From: Clostridia bacterium
GTDB taxonomy: Bacteria > Bacillota > Clostridia > Acetivibrionales > DSM-27016
Assembly (NCBI GenBank): GCA_026414765.1
Contig: JAOAIJ010000025.1
Span: 1 to 54,641, forward strand
Direction of reading: 5' to 3'
Length of the DNA: 54,641 bases
Shown here piece after piece: positions 41,289 to 50,621 of this stretch. The position numbers and the translations under genes are program-made. Under the pieces are notes generated by a model. The model saw only the letters and a list, made by a program, of their open reading frames with translations. It was not told where the DNA came from and made no database searches. Numbering within the stretch: position 1 is the stretch's first letter; each line of letters starts with the position of its first letter.

Positions 41289-41645
41289 TCACTTTGTATA
41301 TATGAACAAGTTTGTATCTTTATCGATTTGGGAAAGTGCTATGACTGCTATGTGCTTTTCTTTTTCAACAGTAAATACTGTAGGCTTTTGATTATCAGTT
41401 GTTTTCCATCCATCATCATGAAAGATTCTTTCATAATTGTCTGCAACTTCGGAAATAGTAGTATCTTTTACTAGATATATGGCTTTTGAAAAACCTTGCT
41501 CATTTGCAGGTTCAGTACTTTTAAGGGTTGTTCCCGGGTATGAGGGAATGTATGAGAACTCCTTTGTATATTCGGTTATTTTGCCACATGAAATTAAAGA
41601 TAGAAATAAAGTAGTAGTAATTATTAGTAATAGCAGCTTTTTCAT
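41289..41645 (-). CDS. Small lipoprotein of unknown function
   Basis: The 118-aa protein has a type II signal peptide with lipobox LISC (cysteine at residue 20) and then a 98-residue domain with YPGTTLKSTEPANEQG, VADNYERIFHDDGWKT and ALSQIDKDTNLFIYTK. It is expected on the outer face of the membrane. I recognise no family. GGAGG precedes the ATG. It is monocistronic. Confidence 0.75.
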   Translation of the reverse strand: MKKLLLLIITTTLFLSLISCGKITEYTKEFSYIPSYPGTTLKSTEPANEQGFSKAIYLVKDTTISEVADNYERIFHDDGWKTTDNQKPTVFTVEKEKHIAVIALSQIDKDTNLFIYTK

Positions 41646-42094
41646 AGTTTATTCCTCCAGATAGAGTATTGCCTAGTCAGTTAAAATATATAAGTATTTT
41701 ATACAAGAAACAAATCTATTTCAAGACAATCAAAAACAAGTAGCTTTTTTGTTTCAAAAATGAGAGGAGTGAGGAGGGTATTACAAGTTCCCAATTTTAC
41801 CCAGGTAGTGGCAATAAATTTCCATAGGGTATCTTATTTCCGTTTGGAAAAAGGCAATAACCTCTTTGTCTGACACATATTGTTGATATTATCTAAAGCC
41901 CGGTATCAGGAAATATATGATTTATTTCCAAAAAAACTTTAAATTTGCCTTGAAGCTCCCAGCGGTTTTAGTTAATTAACTAAAGTTATGTTACATAAAT
42001 ATTCTAATGGGCAATTTGCAGTACCATAATTAAAGCAGGTGGATATAAGAATAAAGCAAAAACTATTTGACAATTAACTGTTTATAATTGACAA
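41646..42094. other. Intergenic region upstream of cysK, about 450 bp
   Basis: The region is AT-rich. The right end has a direct repeat TTGACAATTA at 42068-42077 and 42089-42098, either of which could be a -35 element. No T-box, S-box or other riboswitch was recognised. A small GAGGAGTGAGGAGG stretch near 41763 has no frame behind it. Confidence 0.45.
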
Positions 42095-42145
42095 TTATAA
42101 TAAATGGATGGTGTAATAGGCTATTACACCATCCATTTATTATAA
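42095..42145. repeat. 51-bp perfect palindrome (25-bp arms, one-base centre) before cysK
   Basis: Arms 42095-42119 and 42121-42145 are perfect inverted copies around a single G at 42120. In RNA it would form a very stable hairpin directly ahead of the cysK ribosome-binding site (42154-42158). It has no T run. It may be an attenuator, an mRNA stabiliser, an operator or a recombination scar. Confidence 0.9.
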
Positions 42146-42166
42146 TACATTTTGGGAGTGATTGTA

Positions 42167-43105
42167 TTGACAAGAGTTGTGAGGGACTTGACAGAATTAA
42201 TAGGAAACACCCCAATGGTGGAACTTGCCAACTTTAGCAGCAGTATGGGTTTGCAGACCGCTATTATGGCTAAACTTGAATACTTTAATCCTGGCGGAAG
42301 CGTAAAGGATCGTATAGGATATGCAATGCTAAAAGATGCTGAGGAAAACGGTAGAATAAGCAAGGATTCTGTAATAATAGAACCGACTAGCGGCAATACT
42401 GGTATTGGTCTTGCTTTTGTAGCTGCTGCAAAAGGGTATAGGCTAATACTTACGATGCCTGACTCGATGAGTTTGGAAAGAAGGAATCTTCTTAAAGCAT
42501 TAGGGGCTGAGTTGGTATTGACTCCTGGAGCTGAGGGAATGAGAGGTGCTGTTAAAAAGGCGGAGGAGCTTGCAGCTGAATTGCCAAATTCTTTTATTCC
42601 CCAACAGTTTGAAAACCCATCAAACCCAGAAATTCACAGGAAAACAACTGCTGAGGAAATATGGAGAGATACTGATGGGGAAATTGACATTTTTATAGCA
42701 GGGGTCGGCACTGGGGGTACTTTGACTGGGGTCGGCGAAGTGCTGAAACAAAGAAAACCCGACATAAAGATAGTAGCTGTTGAACCTTTTGATTCTCCTG
42801 TTCTTTCAGGGGGGAATCACAGCCCATATAACAGAATTCAAGGTATAGGAGCAGGGTTTATTCCTAAGGTACTAAACATGGAAATAGTCGATGAAATAAT
42901 CAAGGTTAGGAATGATGATGCATTTGATGTATGCCGAAGAGTAGCAAAGAAGGAAGGATTACTTGTGGGAATCTCTTCAGGGGCTGCTCTTTGTGCTGCT
43001 TTTGAGTTAGCAAAAAGATCTGAGAACAGGGAGAAAAAGATAGTAGCCTTACTACCTGACGGAGGAGAACGGTATTTGTCTACACCCTTATTTCAGGATA
43101 GTTAG
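42167..43105 (+). CDS. cysK: Cysteine synthase (O-acetylserine sulfhydrylase)
   Basis: The 312-aa fold-type II PLP enzyme makes cysteine from O-acetylserine and sulfide. It has [10 protein letters not shown] at the start, the PLP lysine in [14 protein letters not shown], the substrate loop [15 protein letters not shown], the phosphate loop [12 protein letters not shown] and the late serine in [12 protein letters not shown]. The TTG at 42167 lies nine bases after GGGAG and gives the standard CysK N-terminus; an in-frame TTG at 42152 overlaps that box. The palindrome just upstream is the likely control point. The gene stands alone. Confidence 0.94.
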   Translation: MTRVVRDLTELIGNTPMVELANFSSSMGLQTAIMAKLEYFNPGGSVKDRIGYAMLKDAEENGRISKDSVIIEPTSGNTGIGLAFVAAAKGYRLILTMPDSMSLERRNLLKALGAELVLTPGAEGMRGAVKKAEELAAELPNSFIPQQFENPSNPEIHRKTTAEEIWRDTDGEIDIFIAGVGTGGTLTGVGEVLKQRKPDIKIVAVEPFDSPVLSGGNHSPYNRIQGIGAGFIPKVLNMEIVDEIIKVRNDDAFDVCRRVAKKEGLLVGISSGAALCAAFELAKRSENREKKIVALLPDGGERYLSTPLFQDS

Positions 43106-43126
43106 TAAAGGATGGAAGTAACATAA

Positions 43127-43160
43127 AAAGAGTTTGTCCCTATAGGAACAAACTCTTTAA
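43127..43160. terminator. Bidirectional terminator after cysK
   Basis: AAAGAGTTTGTCC pairs with GGAACAAACTCTTT (one bulge), with A and T runs on both sides. It is shared with the convergent zinc-ribbon gene. Confidence 0.85.
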
Positions 43161-43164
43161 TTTT

Positions 43165-43380
43165 TTAGTATCTAGCACCAAAACCTCTGTTACCACCGAA
43201 GTTTCTATTTCCACCACCGAAACCATTGCTTGGTCTTCTCTGTTGTTTTCTTGCTTTTCTGCAATCGTTACATCTTTGTGGTTCATTTTCAAATCCTTTT
43301 TCTTTGTAGAAAGCCTGCTCGCCTTCTGTGAAAATGAATTCAGCTCCACAATCTTTACATACTAATGTTTTGTCAGCCAT
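43165..43380 (-). CDS. Zinc-ribbon protein with Gly/Asn/Arg-rich tail
   Basis: The 71-aa protein has four cysteines in two pairs (LVCKDCGAEFIF and RCNDCRKARKQQ) that form a zinc ribbon of the zf-trcl type, common in clostridia. The last 20 residues are a GFGGGNRNFGGNRGFG-type low-complexity tail like RGG/FG nucleic-acid-binding tails. It may bind RNA or ribosomes. GGAGG lies upstream of the ATG. Confidence 0.8.
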   Translation of the reverse strand: MADKTLVCKDCGAEFIFTEGEQAFYKEKGFENEPQRCNDCRKARKQQRRPSNGFGGGNRNFGGNRGFGARY

Positions 43381-43720
43381 ATTAAATTACCTCCTTAAGA
43401 ATTTGGATTTAACTACTTTCTGACTAGGGCACTCCAAATTTGAATAAGGAGGGCAATGGTCTAGAACTATAAATTAAATCTTTATTATATATCATTAACT
43501 GATATTGGGATAATTATAACATGGAATATAAATTAATACAAGGAAAATTTTGTATGTACAAGTGGCTCAAGGCTTTCAGCCATCCTATGTATCGGGAAAT
43601 TATTGATAGGTATTTTCATAAATAAATCCAAGTAATATAGAATTGCTTTATTAATAAAACCTTAGTTGATAACTGTATTATTTATTGAACAGCTTAGGTT
43701 AATGAGGAAGTAAATAATAA
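43381..43720. other. Intergenic region, 340 bp, no gene seen
   Basis: The region is AT-rich and contains the promoter region of the zinc-ribbon gene on the right-to-left strand. No frame, RNA or repeat was recognised. Confidence 0.5.
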
Positions 43721-43749
43721 ATGCCGGTACCACGTAAGAATACCGGCAT
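43721..43749 (-). terminator. Terminator after cyclophilin
   Basis: ATGCCGGTA pairs with TACCGGCAT around 11 bases, followed on the minus strand by TTATTATTT. Confidence 0.8.
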
Positions 43750-43763
43750 AGCTGCATATTATC

Positions 43764-44285
43764 CTAAACTTTTTCTACATCTCCATAGTCTACTCCAAAA
43801 GTATCAACTGTAACTTTTTTTATCTTCTGGTCATTGGCAGGTTTATCTCTGTAGTCAGTAGGGGATTTGACTATTCTGTCCGCTTCCTCCATGCCTTCAG
43901 TTACCTTGCCGAATGCTGCGTATTCTCCATCCAGGTGAGGTGATTTCTCAACCATGATAAAAAACTGTGAGCCGGCGGAATTAGGGGATGCTGCCCTTGC
44001 CATTGATATTACTCCCCGGTCGTGCTTAAGGTCATTTTTAAAACCGTTTCTGTTAAATTCCCCTTTTATGTTGTAGCCGGGACCTCCTGTACCATCACCT
44101 TTCGGGTCACCACCCTGTATCATAAAACCAGGGATTACTCTATGGAATATTAATCCATCATAAAAACCTTTCTGAATAAGGGATACAAAGTTTCTGACTG
44201 TATTGGGGGCAATTTCCGGATACAGTTCGATTTTAATACTGTTTCCGCTCTCCATTTCGATTGTAACTATAGGGTTTTGACTCAA
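43764..44285 (-). CDS. Peptidyl-prolyl cis-trans isomerase, cyclophilin type
   Basis: The 173-aa cytosolic protein has no signal peptide and the standard cyclophilin core: FHRVIPGFMIQGGDPKGDGTGGPGY (catalytic arginine in FHR), GVISMARAASPNSAGSQFFIM and LDGEYAAFGKVTEGME. It accelerates proline isomerisation during folding. AGGAAG lies upstream of the ATG. It is monocistronic. Confidence 0.95.
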   Translation of the reverse strand: MSQNPIVTIEMESGNSIKIELYPEIAPNTVRNFVSLIQKGFYDGLIFHRVIPGFMIQGGDPKGDGTGGPGYNIKGEFNRNGFKNDLKHDRGVISMARAASPNSAGSQFFIMVEKSPHLDGEYAAFGKVTEGMEEADRIVKSPTDYRDKPANDQKIKKVTVDTFGVDYGDVEKV

Positions 44286-44564
44286 GCTGATCTTCCTTTC
44301 TGTTTGTTAATAATTTAGCCTTAATTTCCAGGTGCTTTATTAGTTTACGCTTTACAGCTTAACAAATTCACTATGAAGAATACGTAAGTTGTAAAAATAT
44401 TTTTAACGTACTTTCACCATATCTGATATGTCAGAATTATTATATATGAAACTGCCCTTTTTTAAAAGGTTAATTCAACAAAATCCTTGTTGTTTAAGTT
44501 ATGTAAACTTATGATGCCGTGTTGAATATACTGAAATATAAATAACTCTAGGAGAGTGATAATA

Positions 44565-45854
44565 TTGACAATATATGTAGTAAAGTCCGGTGATACTGTA
44601 TGGAGTGTTGCAGGGCGGTTTAGGGTGAGCGAACAAAGCTTGATAAACATTAATGGTTTGTCGCAGCAAAAAAATCTTGTTGTTGGACAGTCGCTGGTCA
44701 TTCCTGTAGGAGAAACACCATATACAGTACGTCAGGGAGATACGATATGGTCTATAGCATCAAGGTTTAATGTCAATCCCGGAAGTATAGCGTTGTTGAA
44801 CGGAGTTACTTATCCCTATACAGTCTACCCCGGAAGCGTCATAAGAATACCCAAGCTGGATAAGAACTATGGCTTTATGGAAGTTAACGCCTATATTGAG
44901 CCATCTACGGCTGAAAACGAAGCAAGTTCCGTTAACGAGACCGGCAGCTTCTTAACCTATCTAAGCCCCTTCAGCTATCAGGTCAGGGAAGATGGAAGCC
45001 TTACTTCCATAAACGACACTGTAATTATAAGGACAGGAAGGCAGTACAGAAATGCCCCGCTTCTGGTAATAACCAATTTCAGAGAAGGTAACTTCGATAG
45101 TGATCTTGCACACACAATTCTTTCAAACAACGAAATTCAGCAAAACCTGATAAATAATGTATTGAGTACTATGAGAAATAAAGGTTACTACGGACTGAAT
45201 ATAGATTTTGAAAGGATTCCTGTGGCTGACAGAGAGTTGTACAATAACTTCCTCACCAAGGTAGTTGATGCACTGCACAGACAGAACTATGTAGTTTCTA
45301 CTGCACTGGCACCCAAAACTTCCGGTGCCCAGACTGGTGCTTGGTATGGAGCGCATGACTACCCCGCCCATGGCAGAATAGTCGATTTTGTTATTTTGAT
45401 GACCTATGAGTGGGGATGGTCCGGAGGACCTCCATATGCTGTTGCACCAATTGATCTTGTAAGACAGGTATTGGATTATGCAGTATCTGTAATCCCAAGG
45501 AACAAAATATTTATGGGAGTACCGTTATATGGGTATAACTGGACCTTGCCGTATGTACAGGGAGGGAAATGGGCCAGGAGAATAAGTCCTGTAGAGGCTG
45601 TCAATCTGGCAGCAGAAAATAATTCAAGTATCCTGTACAGCATACAGACTCAATCACCGCATTTCAACTATACGGATGAAAATGGTGTCAGACATGAAGT
45701 ATGGTTTGAGGATGCGAGAAGTATACAGGAGAAGTTTAGAACAGCAAGTGAGTATGGACTGAGGGGAGTCAGTTACTGGGTGCTTGGTGAAGAATTTCCG
45801 CAGAATTGGGCAGTGCTCGATAATATGTTTAACATTGTAAAGGTGGTATCGTAG
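44565..45854 (+). CDS. LysM-GH18 peptidoglycan hydrolase (spore YaaH/SleL-like)
   Basis: The 429-aa protein has two LysM repeats (YVVKSGDTVWSVAGRFRVSE and YTVRQGDTIWSIASRFNVNP, residues 1-100) and a GH18 chitinase-like domain. The catalytic motif is YYGLNIDFERIP (D-x-x-D-x-E type), with FVILMTYEWGWSGGPPYAVAP and GVPLYGYNW further on. It lacks a signal peptide, like the spore-cortex-lytic SleL/YaaH group, whose members act on spore peptidoglycan as N-acetylglucosaminidases. The TTG at 44565 is ten bases after GGAG; an in-frame GTG at 44556 is too close. Confidence 0.88.
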   Translation: MTIYVVKSGDTVWSVAGRFRVSEQSLININGLSQQKNLVVGQSLVIPVGETPYTVRQGDTIWSIASRFNVNPGSIALLNGVTYPYTVYPGSVIRIPKLDKNYGFMEVNAYIEPSTAENEASSVNETGSFLTYLSPFSYQVREDGSLTSINDTVIIRTGRQYRNAPLLVITNFREGNFDSDLAHTILSNNEIQQNLINNVLSTMRNKGYYGLNIDFERIPVADRELYNNFLTKVVDALHRQNYVVSTALAPKTSGAQTGAWYGAHDYPAHGRIVDFVILMTYEWGWSGGPPYAVAPIDLVRQVLDYAVSVIPRNKIFMGVPLYGYNWTLPYVQGGKWARRISPVEAVNLAAENNSSILYSIQTQSPHFNYTDENGVRHEVWFEDARSIQEKFRTASEYGLRGVSYWVLGEEFPQNWAVLDNMFNIVKVVS

Positions 45855-45937
45855 GGTAAGAGGAATAAACGGGCTGAAGAACTTGACTGAAAGGTATATT
45901 CCGGATTTATCGGATACCTTGCTGGCAAGCCTTCTAT

Positions 45938-45972
45938 AAAGCGCGATTCTGTTGCGCTTTATATTTTTTTTC
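45938..45972 (+). terminator. Terminator after the GH18 gene
   Basis: AAAGCGC pairs with GCGCTTT across nine bases, followed by ATATTTTTTTT. Confidence 0.85.
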
Positions 45973-46035
45973 AAGTATGGTAGACTATAAGCATTAATAA
46001 TGAAAAATTTTTATTTATTTATTACAGGTGATTAT

Positions 46036-47958
46036 ATGAACTATGGATTTGTAAGGGTTGCAGCCGCTGTTCCTAAGCTGAGAGTAGCTGATTGCGGATT
46101 CAACACGGAAAATATCATGAAGCTTATAGATGAAGCAGTTGAAAAAAAGGCTCAAATAGTAGTCTTTCCCGAACTGTCTGTTACAGCATATACATGTGGG
46201 GATTTATTTCATCAGGATACGCTGATAAAAGAAACTGAAAGATATCTTTTGGAAATCGTAGAGTATTCAGAAAAATACGGTATAGCTATTATCATAGGTT
46301 TTCCATTGAGGAGTGACAACCAGCTTTTTAATTGCGGAGCTGTGATACAGAGCGGCAAATTGCTTGGAATAGTGCCAAAAACCTACATACCTGCCTATAG
46401 CGAGTTCTATGAGGAGAGATGGTTTGCTACCGGAACAAAAGCTTTAAAAAACAGCGTCTTAATAAAAGGGCAGCAAGTACCTTTTGGTACTGACATAATT
46501 TTTGAGGCTGAAGGTAATTCTGATATATGTTTTGGACTGGAGATATGTGAGGATCTATGGGTTCCTGTTCCTCCAAGTTCTTTACAGGCAATGGCGGGTG
46601 CTACTATCCTGTTTAACCTGTCTGCAAGTAATGAAGTAATAGGAAAATACGAGTACAGAAAAAATCTTGTAAAACAACAGTCTGCAAAGTGTTTTGCAGG
46701 ATATGTCTATACTTCATCGGGGATTTGCGAATCATCAACTGATGTTGTATTCGGAGGACATGTGCTGATTGCGGAGTATGGGAGTATACTGGCGGAGTCG
46801 GAAAGGTTTTCGGTTGATGAACAGCTCGTAATAGCCGATATAGACACGGCTAGGATAATAAATGACAGGTGTAAAAATACCAGTTTTATGGAATTTAGCC
46901 AGTTAACAGGTTACAGAAGAATAAGATTTGATTTAGCTGACTTTTTAGCAGATAAGCTGGAGAGATATATTGATCCTCATCCTTTTGTACCTTCAAATCC
47001 CTCAACAAGAGATGAAAGATGTAAAGAAATTTTTGCCATACAAACTTCAGGTTTGGGAAAAAGATATGCCCATACCGGTTTAAAAAATGCAGTAATAGGG
47101 ATATCAGGCGGATTAGACTCTACCTTAGCGCTTCTGGTTACAGTAAAAACTTTTGATATACTTAAGGTTGACAGGAAGAATATTATTGCAGTAACAATGC
47201 CAGGATTTGGAACCACAGATACTACTTACACAAATGCTATTGAGTTAATGGAATCAATGGGGGTCACTATACGGGAAGTAGATATTAAGCCTTCCTGTAT
47301 TCAGCATTTTGAGGATATAGGGCATGATGTCAAACAGCATGACGTGACATATGAAAATGTACAGGCCCGTGAACGTACACAGATACTTATGGATATAGCA
47401 AATAAAATCGGGGGATTGGTAATCGGTACCGGGGATTTGTCCGAGCTTGCGCTTGGATGGTGTACCTACAATGGTGATCATATGTCGATGTATGCTGTAA
47501 ACTGCAGCATACCCAAGACGTTAGTAAAATTCCTTGTCCAATGGGTTGCGGATAATATTGTAGAAAGTCGGACAAAAGATGTACTATATAAGATTCTGGA
47601 TACACCTATAAGTCCGGAACTTCTTCCACCAGATCCGTCGGGAAAAATAAAGCAGAAAACGGAGGATATTGTGGGTCCATATGAACTCCATGATTTCTTT
47701 TTGTATCATATGGTCAGGTATGGTGCTTCACCACGGAAAATTCTGTTTCTGGCCTGCCAGGCGTTTAACGGTAAATATGATACTGAATCAATAAAAAGCT
47801 GGCTTAAGGTCTACTATAAAAGATTCTTCAGCCAGCAGTTCAAACGCTCATGCCTGCCGGACGGTCCAAAAGTAGGTACTATCAGCCTGTCTCCAAGAGG
47901 TGATTGGAGAATGCCCAGTGACGCAGCAGTTGATCTTTGGATAAAGGAGTTGGAATAA
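46036..47958 (+). CDS. nadE: Glutamine-dependent NAD+ synthase
   Basis: The 640-aa protein has an N-terminal nitrilase-type glutaminase domain: Glu in VFPELSVTAYTCGDLF, lysine in GIVPKTYIPAYSEFYEERWF and catalytic cysteine in FGLEICEDLWVP. Its C-terminal ATP-dependent NAD synthetase domain has GISGGLDSTLALL (PP-loop), IGTGDLSELALGWCTYNGDHMSMY and the SPELLPPD stretch. It converts nicotinate adenine dinucleotide to NAD+, using glutamine nitrogen passed through an internal tunnel. I start at ATG 46036 after AGGTGAT; the frame is open back to 46000 but lacks a box. It is monocistronic. Confidence 0.95.
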   Translation: MNYGFVRVAAAVPKLRVADCGFNTENIMKLIDEAVEKKAQIVVFPELSVTAYTCGDLFHQDTLIKETERYLLEIVEYSEKYGIAIIIGFPLRSDNQLFNCGAVIQSGKLLGIVPKTYIPAYSEFYEERWFATGTKALKNSVLIKGQQVPFGTDIIFEAEGNSDICFGLEICEDLWVPVPPSSLQAMAGATILFNLSASNEVIGKYEYRKNLVKQQSAKCFAGYVYTSSGICESSTDVVFGGHVLIAEYGSILAESERFSVDEQLVIADIDTARIINDRCKNTSFMEFSQLTGYRRIRFDLADFLADKLERYIDPHPFVPSNPSTRDERCKEIFAIQTSGLGKRYAHTGLKNAVIGISGGLDSTLALLVTVKTFDILKVDRKNIIAVTMPGFGTTDTTYTNAIELMESMGVTIREVDIKPSCIQHFEDIGHDVKQHDVTYENVQARERTQILMDIANKIGGLVIGTGDLSELALGWCTYNGDHMSMYAVNCSIPKTLVKFLVQWVADNIVESRTKDVLYKILDTPISPELLPPDPSGKIKQKTEDIVGPYELHDFFLYHMVRYGASPRKILFLACQAFNGKYDTESIKSWLKVYYKRFFSQQFKRSCLPDGPKVGTISLSPRGDWRMPSDAAVDLWIKELE

Positions 47959-48001
47959 ATCCTTACTGTAAAAGTATTTTTAAATATACCATAAATTTCT
48001 C

Positions 48002-48030
48002 TTGACAAAACACTCTATCTGCCTTAAAAT
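48002..48030 (+). promoter_or_regulatory. tRNA-cluster promoter
   Basis: TTGACA (48002-48007), 17-bp spacer, TAAAAT (48025-48030), 63 bases before tRNA-His. Confidence 0.8.
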
Positions 48031-48092
48031 ATTCAATGTGTCTCGGGAGACGTAACGTGTTTAACTAAATGTTTTACGGGATATTTATAAGT

Positions 48093-48170
<78 letters not shown>

Positions 48171-48226
48171 CTTACATAGAGGTGATAAGTTGTGAAATTA
48201 GTTCCGGCTTTTCACTTCTTAATTAT

Positions 48227-48303
48227 TGGGATGTAGCCAAGCCGGTAAGGCACCAGACTTTGACTCTGGCATTTCGTTGGTTCGAGTCCAGCCATCCCAG
48301 CCA
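48227..48303 (+). tRNA. tRNA-Gln (anticodon UUG)
   Basis: Acceptor TGGGATG pairs with CATCCCA; anticodon loop CTTTGAC lies between CCAGA and TCTGG; T-arm TTGG TTCGAGT CCAG. CCA is encoded. Confidence 0.95.
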
Positions 48304-48329
48304 CATAGACGCGAGAGCGTCTAATGTTA

Positions 48330-48405
48330 GGGCCATTAGCTCAGTTGGCAGAGCACTTGACTTTTAATCAAGGTGTCCCGCGTTCGAGTCGCGGATGGCT
48401 CACCA
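48330..48405 (+). tRNA. tRNA-Lys (anticodon UUU)
   Basis: Acceptor GGGCCAT pairs with ATGGCTC (one G-U); anticodon loop CTTTTAA lies between CTTGA and TCAAG; T-arm CGCG TTCGAGT CGCG. CCA is encoded. None of the three tRNA 3' ends is duplicated nearby, so no attachment site is seen. Confidence 0.95.
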
Positions 48406-48407
48406 AG

Positions 48408-48441
48408 AACCGTGATTTCCATTATGGAAATCACGGTTTTT
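48408..48441 (+). terminator. Terminator of the tRNA cluster
   Basis: AACCGTGATTTCCAT pairs with ATGGAAATCACGGTT around TT, followed by TTTCTTTTTC. Confidence 0.9.
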
Positions 48442-48636
48442 CTTTTTCTTTCTGTTGTATTGCTGGCAATTATATTTTTAGTTATACACTTTATAATTAT
48501 TATCTCAGATGCAAAGTCAATTCTTTTGTTGAACCAAGGCGTATTCAGCCAAAAAACTGAACACTGCATATTCCTATATATTAAATATATGATATACTGT
48601 ATTGGGTTGTTTTTCTCCAATTTGTAATCAGCTGAG

Positions 48637-49899
48637 ATGGGGGACGGAATTTTGAATAGAACTAGAATCGGTTCCAGCAGTAAGAACTATTATTTACTAT
48701 TAATTCTGGTTTTTACAGGTTTTTTGGTCTTTGGTTTTTCTGAAAACATCAAAGGGCCTGCTATTCCACGTATGCAAGCTGATTTTTCACTAGATGAAAT
48801 GCAGGTAGGACTACTGCTGTCATTCAACTCTACGGCATATTTGCTTGCATGCAGCTTCACAGGTCTATTGGTGAGAAGACTCGGGATTGGATTCTCAAGC
48901 ATGTTGGCTTTTGGAACCATGACCGTTTCAGGAGTGCTCATATTTTTTTCTATTAACTACCCAATGCTTTCAGCTTCCTATTTTCTAATGTATCTTGGAA
49001 ATGGAATGCTGGAGATAGGCCTAGGGGTGCTGGCAGCACGTATTTTTACAAAAAATACAGGTATGATGATGAACCTATCCCATTTCTTTTATGGGTTGAG
49101 TTCTACCGTGGCACCAATACTGGCCACTGTTCTGATGAGGGCCAATATATCGGGGAAGGCAATGGGATGGAACGGTATGTATCTGGTTATGCTGTCCCTG
49201 TCACTTATTCCTATATTTCAAGCTATTTTTGCAAAATTTCCAATTGATGAGACCAAGGAAGAAGAGCGCATGCCTATGAGAGAATACATGAGGGACTCGG
49301 CTGCCTGGCTAATTGTAGTCATACTTACCTTCGGCGTTGTTGCTGAAATTGCTGTTGGAGGATGGCTAGTCAACTTTCTTGAAAAGGTATATAAATGGAA
49401 TATAACTTCGGCTTCAGCCATGCTTTCAGCCTTTTTTCTTGCATTTACATTGGCAAGGTTGATTTTGGGAGCTTTAACGGATAAGTTGGGATTTACTAAA
49501 TCTCTCATTATATTTTCTGGGATATCGGGAGTTTTTACTATATTAGGTATAATATTGGGAGAAGGGTTTGCATTCCTTTTTGCTCTGGCTGGTGCAGGAA
49601 TCGCACCAGTTTATCCTACAGTCATGGCTCTTTTGGCAAAACGCTATCCAAAAGACAGCGACACCGCTATCAGCTTTACAGTTACCCTAATGGGAATAGG
49701 GAATGTAGTAGGAAGTTTCTTAGTAGGTGCCATTATTGATATTTTCAAGAAAATCTTCACAGGAGTTTATGGACAAGATTTAGGCCTTGTAGTTGGAATG
49801 AAGGCGGGTTACGCATTCATAGGTCTATGTGCCTTGGTTTGTTCCGCAATGTCACTTGTCTTGTTGCGTTATTTGAGAAAGCGGAATGAAATATTGTAA
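48637..49899 (+). CDS. MFS transporter (sugar/organic solute type)
   Basis: The 420-aa protein has about twelve helices (first one LLLILVFTGFLVFGFSENIKGPAIP) with the conserved loop GLLVRRLGIGFSS between helices 2 and 3 and a central cytoplasmic loop around FPIDETKEEERMPMREYM. The helix with GNGMLEIGLGVLAARIF resembles FucP/NarK-like sugar or anion carriers; the substrate is unknown. Start codon is uncertain: ATG 48637 gives the length used, while TTG 48652 has the better GGGGGACGGA box upstream. A second MFS gene and a glycoside hydrolase follow, so it could import released sugars. Confidence 0.8.
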   Translation: MGDGILNRTRIGSSSKNYYLLLILVFTGFLVFGFSENIKGPAIPRMQADFSLDEMQVGLLLSFNSTAYLLACSFTGLLVRRLGIGFSSMLAFGTMTVSGVLIFFSINYPMLSASYFLMYLGNGMLEIGLGVLAARIFTKNTGMMMNLSHFFYGLSSTVAPILATVLMRANISGKAMGWNGMYLVMLSLSLIPIFQAIFAKFPIDETKEEERMPMREYMRDSAAWLIVVILTFGVVAEIAVGGWLVNFLEKVYKWNITSASAMLSAFFLAFTLARLILGALTDKLGFTKSLIIFSGISGVFTILGIILGEGFAFLFALAGAGIAPVYPTVMALLAKRYPKDSDTAISFTVTLMGIGNVVGSFLVGAIIDIFKKIFTGVYGQDLGLVVGMKAGYAFIGLCALVCSAMSLVLLRYLRKRNEIL

Positions 49900-50002
49900 A
49901 TATTTTTGTAATAATATACCTTGGTTGAGGAACAATAACGTATGAAATAATACTATCAGGAGTGAGTATGGTTAACGTTTCATTTTTGAAAGGAGAATAG
50001 TC

Positions 50003-50458
50003 TTGTTACGTTATTATGCAGCCTTTTACACGCTTTTAGCTGTAATGTATATTGCTATCTTTATTAAACCACAACGAATAAAGCAGCTGCTACCTGTAGG
50101 CCTTTTATCGGCATTGGTCATTTTTTGTCAAACTTTATTCTTTAAACTAATAGGAGCCTATGGTTTTAATAACCCTATCTTACCGATATTTGGTGTTCCT
50201 ATATTTGCGATTGCACTTGGTTTTTGTTATGGCATAATTGTAATGCACCATATGCCTAGGCAATTTCATAAAAAACTGCTTACAATAACTGTCTTTATCA
50301 TTTTTACAAGATTGGCGGATATGTTTGCCACTTATACAGGCTATCATGTGCATTACAATTTTCACTGGTATAATGTAATTGTTCAGGATTTTGCTGCCAC
50401 AAGCCTGATTGTATTTCTATCGGAAGGCATTTTTGGGAAGCGTATTCAGTTTCAATAA
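50003..50458 (+). CDS. Small multi-pass membrane protein, unknown
   Basis: The 151-aa protein has four to five hydrophobic helices (LRYYAAFYTLLAVMYIAIFI at the N-terminus) and a His-rich segment near the end (YTGYHVHYNFHWYNVIVQDF). I do not recognise a family. The histidines could bind a metal, or just lie at the membrane surface. The start is TTG at 50003, six bases after AAAGGAGA. It stands between two MFS genes with 100-165 bp gaps. Confidence 0.65.
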   Translation: MLRYYAAFYTLLAVMYIAIFIKPQRIKQLLPVGLLSALVIFCQTLFFKLIGAYGFNNPILPIFGVPIFAIALGFCYGIIVMHHMPRQFHKKLLTITVFIIFTRLADMFATYTGYHVHYNFHWYNVIVQDFAATSLIVFLSEGIFGKRIQFQ

Positions 50459-50621
50459 TTTATCATAAAGGTTTATCAAATTATTTTGAGTTTTGAATAA
50501 AAATTTTACCAGACAAAATGTATCGAATTCATAAAACATACTGATTGATTGGAAATTGGTAGTGTTATAAAATGTATGCATGCTTTATATCTGAAATATA
50601 TATTCTTAGAGGAGAAAACCG

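Noticed and set aside
42068-42098. TTGACAATTA repeats as a CRISPR or iteron array
   Set aside because: Only two copies exist and the sequence is promoter-like; no CRISPR array was seen anywhere in the window.
41646-42166. T-box or S-box leader ahead of cysK
   Set aside because: No T-box motif (TGGNACCGCG-like) or SAM-I core was seen.
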